Assembly: GCA_030632545.1 (NCBI GenBank) | Contig: DAOVUO010000103.1 | Location: 1 to 7,809, forward strand | DNA length: 7,809 nucleotides | Direction: 5' to 3' | Origin: Bacteroidales bacterium | GTDB lineage: Bacteria > Bacteroidota > Bacteroidia > Bacteroidales > DYOH01 | Shown: positions 5,683 through 7,809 of the stretch, in pieces | Numbering within the stretch: position 1 is the stretch's first letter | Layout of the letters: each line of letters opens with the position of its first letter | The notes under the pieces: model-generated | The model's input: only the letters and a program-made list of their open reading frames with translations | Told to the model about the DNA's origin: nothing | Databases searched by the model: none | Translations under genes and position numbers: made by a program

Positions 5683-5710
5683 AAAAGTATTATTCTGTAT
5701 GCATAGCAAA
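5676..5710 (-). promoter_or_regulatory. Bacteroidetes-type promoter for purN
   Basis: On the minus strand TTTG (5710-5707), a 23-base spacer and TATATTTG (5683-5676) match the -33 and -7 elements; the -7 box is a perfect TAnnTTTG and is followed by CACAA. The spacer is at the long end of the usual range. Transcription would start near 5669, about 24 bases before the purN ATG. Confidence 0.58.
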
Positions 5711-5747
5711 AGCTAAAGAATAATTTTTTTTTTAAAGTCTAAATTTT

Positions 5748-5755
5748 TTTCTTTG
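5748..5755 (+). promoter_or_regulatory. Likely -7 element of the acpP-fabF-rnc promoter
   Basis: TTTCTTTG followed by CACC matches TAnnTTTG with one mismatch, and TTTGCACC is a sequence I recall as common at this position in Bacteroidetes promoters. The upstream -33 region is a run of T without a clear TTG. Transcription would start near 5762, giving a leader of about 40 bases before acpP. Confidence 0.45.
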
Positions 5756-5802
5756 CACCATTAAAGTTAAATTAATTTATTGTCAAATTAAATTTTACAA
5801 CT

Positions 5803-6042
5803 ATGTCAGACATTTCTGCAAGAGTAAAATCAATTATCGTAGAGAAACTAGGAGTTGATGAAAACGAAGTAACTACAGAAGCAAGTTTTACCAATGATTT
5901 AGGTGCCGATTCATTAGACACCGTTGAATTAATTATGGAATTCGAAAAAGAATTTAATATTGCAATTCCAGACGATCAAGCTGAAACTATTGGAACAGTA
6001 GGCGATGCTATTAAGTACATTGAAGAGAACGCAAAAGTTTAA
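5803..6042 (+). CDS. acpP: Acyl carrier protein
   Basis: 79 residues, the usual length. ACP carries the growing fatty acid on a 4'-phosphopantetheine arm attached to Ser37 within L-G-A-D-S-L-D (33-39), the family signature. Helix II that follows is acidic (D-T-V-E-L-I-M-E-F-E), the surface that docks to FabF and other fatty-acid enzymes. The protein is strongly acidic overall, as expected, and ends with the usual helix I-K-Y-I-E-E. It is first in the rightward group acpP-fabF-rnc, 20 bp before fabF, so enzyme and carrier are made together. Start ATG 5803 gives the standard M-S-D-I N-terminus. Confidence 0.97.
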   Translation: MSDISARVKSIIVEKLGVDENEVTTEASFTNDLGADSLDTVELIMEFEKEFNIAIPDDQAETIGTVGDAIKYIEENAKV

Positions 6043-6062
6043 ATTTTCTCTAATTTTCGGTT

Positions 6063-7313
6063 ATGGAATTAAAAAGAGTAGTTGTAACTGGTCTAGGCGC
6101 AGTTACACCATTGGGTTCTTCTATTGAAGAAATATGGGAAAACATGAAAAACGGTGTAAGTGGCGCAGGTCCGATTACTCGTTTCAATACTGAAAATTTT
6201 AAAACAAAATTTGCTTGCGAAGTTAAAAACTTTGATGCTACTAAATATTTAGGCCGTAAAGAGGTTAATAAACTTGACCTCTTTGCGCAATTTGCTCTAA
6301 TTGCAGCTGAACTTGCCATGCAGGATTCGAAGTTGGATTTAGAAAAAATTGATTCTGATTATGCAGGAGTAATTTGGGGTTCTGGTATTGGCGGAATAGA
6401 CTCTTTAACACAGGAAGTTAAAAACTATGTAGCTAACAATTTAGTGCCAAAATTTAGTCCTTTTTTTATCCCTAGGATGATTTCTGATATTGCTGCGGGG
6501 CATATCTCAATGAAATATGATTTCAGAGGCCCTAATTTTGCAACTGTTTCTGCTTGTGCTTCAGCAAGTAATGCCATTATTGATGCTTATACTTATATTC
6601 AATTAGGACGAGCAAAAGTAATGATTACGGGCGGTTCAGAAGCATCAGTTAATGAAGCAGGTATTGCAGGTTTTAATTCAATGCGCGCTATTTCTACCAG
6701 AAATGATGAGCCTAAAAAAGCATCAAGACCATTTGATGCCGATAGAGATGGATTTGTTATGGGTGAAGGTGGAGTAGCTTTTATAGTAGAAGAATATGAA
6801 CATGCAGTGGCTCGTGGTGCAAAAATATATGCCGAAATTGTTGGGGTTGGAATGACCGCAGATGCCTACCACTTAACTGCTCCACATCCAGAAGGAAGAG
6901 GTGCCGCTAAAGTTATGGAATTTGCAGTTAAAGATGCTAATCTTGAGCTTAGTGACATTGATTACATTAATGTACATGGAACGGCTACCCCTTTAGGAGA
7001 CATTTCTGAAACTAAAGCAATAAAAACAGTTTTTGGCGAACATGCTTATAAGTTGTCTATCAGTTCCACTAAATCAATGACAGGACATTTGCTAGGTGCA
7101 GCAGGTGCGATTGAAGGCTTGGCATGTATTCTAGCTATTAATAATTCAGTAGTTCCTCCAACAATCAATTTAGATAATTTAGACCCAAAAATTGATGATA
7201 AATTAGACCTTACACCCAATGTTGCTAAAAAGCGTGAAATTAAATATGCACTTAGCAATACGTTTGGATTTGGTGGTCATAACGCCTCTATTATATTTAA
7301 AAAAATAAGCTAG
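6063..7313 (+). CDS. fabF: 3-oxoacyl-[acyl-carrier-protein] synthase II (KAS II)
   Basis: 416 residues, complete, standard for FabF. It condenses malonyl-ACP with acyl-ACP to extend fatty acids in the cytoplasm. The N-terminus R-V-V-V-T-G-L-G-A-V-T-P-L-G (5-18) is typical. Catalytic residues are all present: nucleophile C165 in V-S-A-C-A-S-A-S-N, H305 in V-H-G-T-A-T-P, K337 in S-S-T-K-S-M-T-G-H, and H342. G-G-S-E-A (190-194), R-P-F-D-A-D-R-D-G-F (222-231) and the C-terminal N-T-F-G-F-G-G-H-N also match. The Cys-His-His set marks the KAS I/II class, not FabH, and the sequence and pairing with acpP favour FabF over FabB. It follows acpP by 20 bp and its TAG is one base before the rnc start. Confidence 0.97.
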   Translation: MELKRVVVTGLGAVTPLGSSIEEIWENMKNGVSGAGPITRFNTENFKTKFACEVKNFDATKYLGRKEVNKLDLFAQFALIAAELAMQDSKLDLEKIDSDYAGVIWGSGIGGIDSLTQEVKNYVANNLVPKFSPFFIPRMISDIAAGHISMKYDFRGPNFATVSACASASNAIIDAYTYIQLGRAKVMITGGSEASVNEAGIAGFNSMRAISTRNDEPKKASRPFDADRDGFVMGEGGVAFIVEEYEHAVARGAKIYAEIVGVGMTADAYHLTAPHPEGRGAAKVMEFAVKDANLELSDIDYINVHGTATPLGDISETKAIKTVFGEHAYKLSISSTKSMTGHLLGAAGAIEGLACILAINNSVVPPTINLDNLDPKIDDKLDLTPNVAKKREIKYALSNTFGFGGHNASIIFKKIS

Positions 7314-7314
7314 C

Positions 7315-7809
7315 TTGCACGAAATAATTCGTTCCCTAAAAAATAAAGTTTCTAGTAAAAGTAAATACAAGAAAAAACTTCAGAAATTGCTTGGATTTAA
7401 ACCCAGTAATATTTCTGTATATAGGCAGGCTTTTACTCACCGCTCTGCAAATAATAATCCTAAGAAAAAAAATAAAGCTGAAAATAACGAGCGTTTGGAA
7501 TTTCTTGGCGATTCGATACTGGATGCTATCATTAGCAATTATTTATTTTCAAAATACCCTAATTCTAACGAAGGCTTTCTTACCAATATGCGCTCCAAAA
7601 TTGTTAATGGAACAAAGCTAAGTGAACTTGCGGTTAATTTATCTTTACCTGATTTTTTAAACTTCAATACACATAATTTCTCTAATAGAAATCACCTTTA
7701 CGAGGATGCTTTTGAAGCATTAATTGGTGCTATTTACATTGATAAAGGATATGAAGTTACAGAGAAGTTTGTAAAAACAAAAATTCTTACTAAATTAGTA
7801 GATATTAAG
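7315..7809 (+). CDS. rnc: Ribonuclease III, catalytic domain (cut by window edge)
   Basis: 165 codons are open to the right edge in the frame used by RNase III. The enzyme cuts double-stranded RNA, including rRNA precursors. Visible are T-H-R-S-A (41-45), the signature N-N-E-R-L-E-F-L-G-D-S (57-67) with metal ligands E62 and D66, and Y-E-D-A-F-E-A-L-I-G-A (129-139) with D131 and E134, equivalent to E. coli E41, D45, D114 and E117. The catalytic domain is essentially complete; the dsRNA-binding domain must lie beyond the window. The frame opens at 7309 after a stop, and no ATG comes before the catalytic motif, so TTG 7315-7317, one base after the fabF TAG, is the likely start, with coupling to fabF. 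A Lys/Ser-rich stretch of about 20 residues precedes the fold. An ATT or ATA start is possible but less likely. Confidence 0.93.
   Translation, partial: MHEIIRSLKNKVSSKSKYKKKLQKLLGFKPSNISVYRQAFTHRSANNNPKKKNKAENNERLEFLGDSILDAIISNYLFSKYPNSNEGFLTNMRSKIVNGTKLSELAVNLSLPDFLNFNTHNFSNRNHLYEDAFEALIGAIYIDKGYEVTEKFVKTKILTKLVDIK

Noticed and set aside
6050..6319. Leftward 89-codon frame over the fabF start
   Set aside because: Shadow of fabF, whose residues are all accounted for.
7046..7258. Leftward 70-codon frame in the fabF 3' part
   Set aside because: Antisense to the conserved KS-M-T-G-H region; a by-product of its codon pattern.
7391..7621. 76-codon frame over the rnc catalytic region
   Set aside because: The other frame encodes the RNase III signature with all metal ligands.
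1..7809. CRISPR array, tRNA, insertion sequence or toxin-antitoxin pair
   Set aside because: No spaced direct repeats, cloverleaf, transposase motifs or matching small gene pairs were seen on either strand.

Overview
The window is AT-rich and comes from a member of the phylum Bacteroidetes. The evidence is the AT-rich coding style, signal peptides that end in ...(S/T/A)-Q or ...A-N, the absence of clear Shine-Dalgarno sites, good matches to the TAnnTTTG/TTTG promoter type of the phylum, and the gene block purN <-> acpP-fabF-rnc, which I know as a common Bacteroidetes arrangement. I cannot name a genus from the sequence. The standard genetic code fits every gene.

Left edge: the N-terminal 98 codons of metF (methylenetetrahydrofolate reductase) run leftward off the window (1-296, minus). 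Next, 408-1243 holds two leftward, tandemly duplicated small membrane proteins of the TM2-domain type, each with its own signal peptide. They are separated by only 11 bp and share a good promoter (1260-1290).

Centre: from 1309 to 4974 six rightward genes lie almost end to end and very probably form one operon: a small outer-membrane beta-barrel-like protein; a signal-peptide plus two-helix membrane protein; a LolA-like periplasmic protein; a YidD-family protein that carries an N-terminal signal peptide; and two adjacent paralogous TPR proteins whose C-terminal halves are a membrane domain opening with a Pro-Gly-Ser-Gly motif. Two of the junctions overlap, by 47 and 50 bp. All eight genes from 408 to 4974 encode proteins that start with an export signal, so this is an envelope block set between housekeeping genes. 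It is the part most likely to hold something undescribed: a YidD domain apparently moved to the periplasmic side and encoded with a LolA-like protein and two TPR/PGSG membrane proteins.

Right part: purN (5076-5645, minus; purine synthesis, 10-formyl-THF dependent) is divergent from acpP (5803-6042), fabF (6063-7313) and the start of rnc (7315 to the window end), a compact fatty-acid synthesis/RNase III transcript. The purN promoter carries a perfect 7-2-7 inverted repeat over its -7 element. rnc appears to start at a TTG one base after the fabF stop. No tRNA, rRNA, CRISPR, insertion sequence or integrase is visible.
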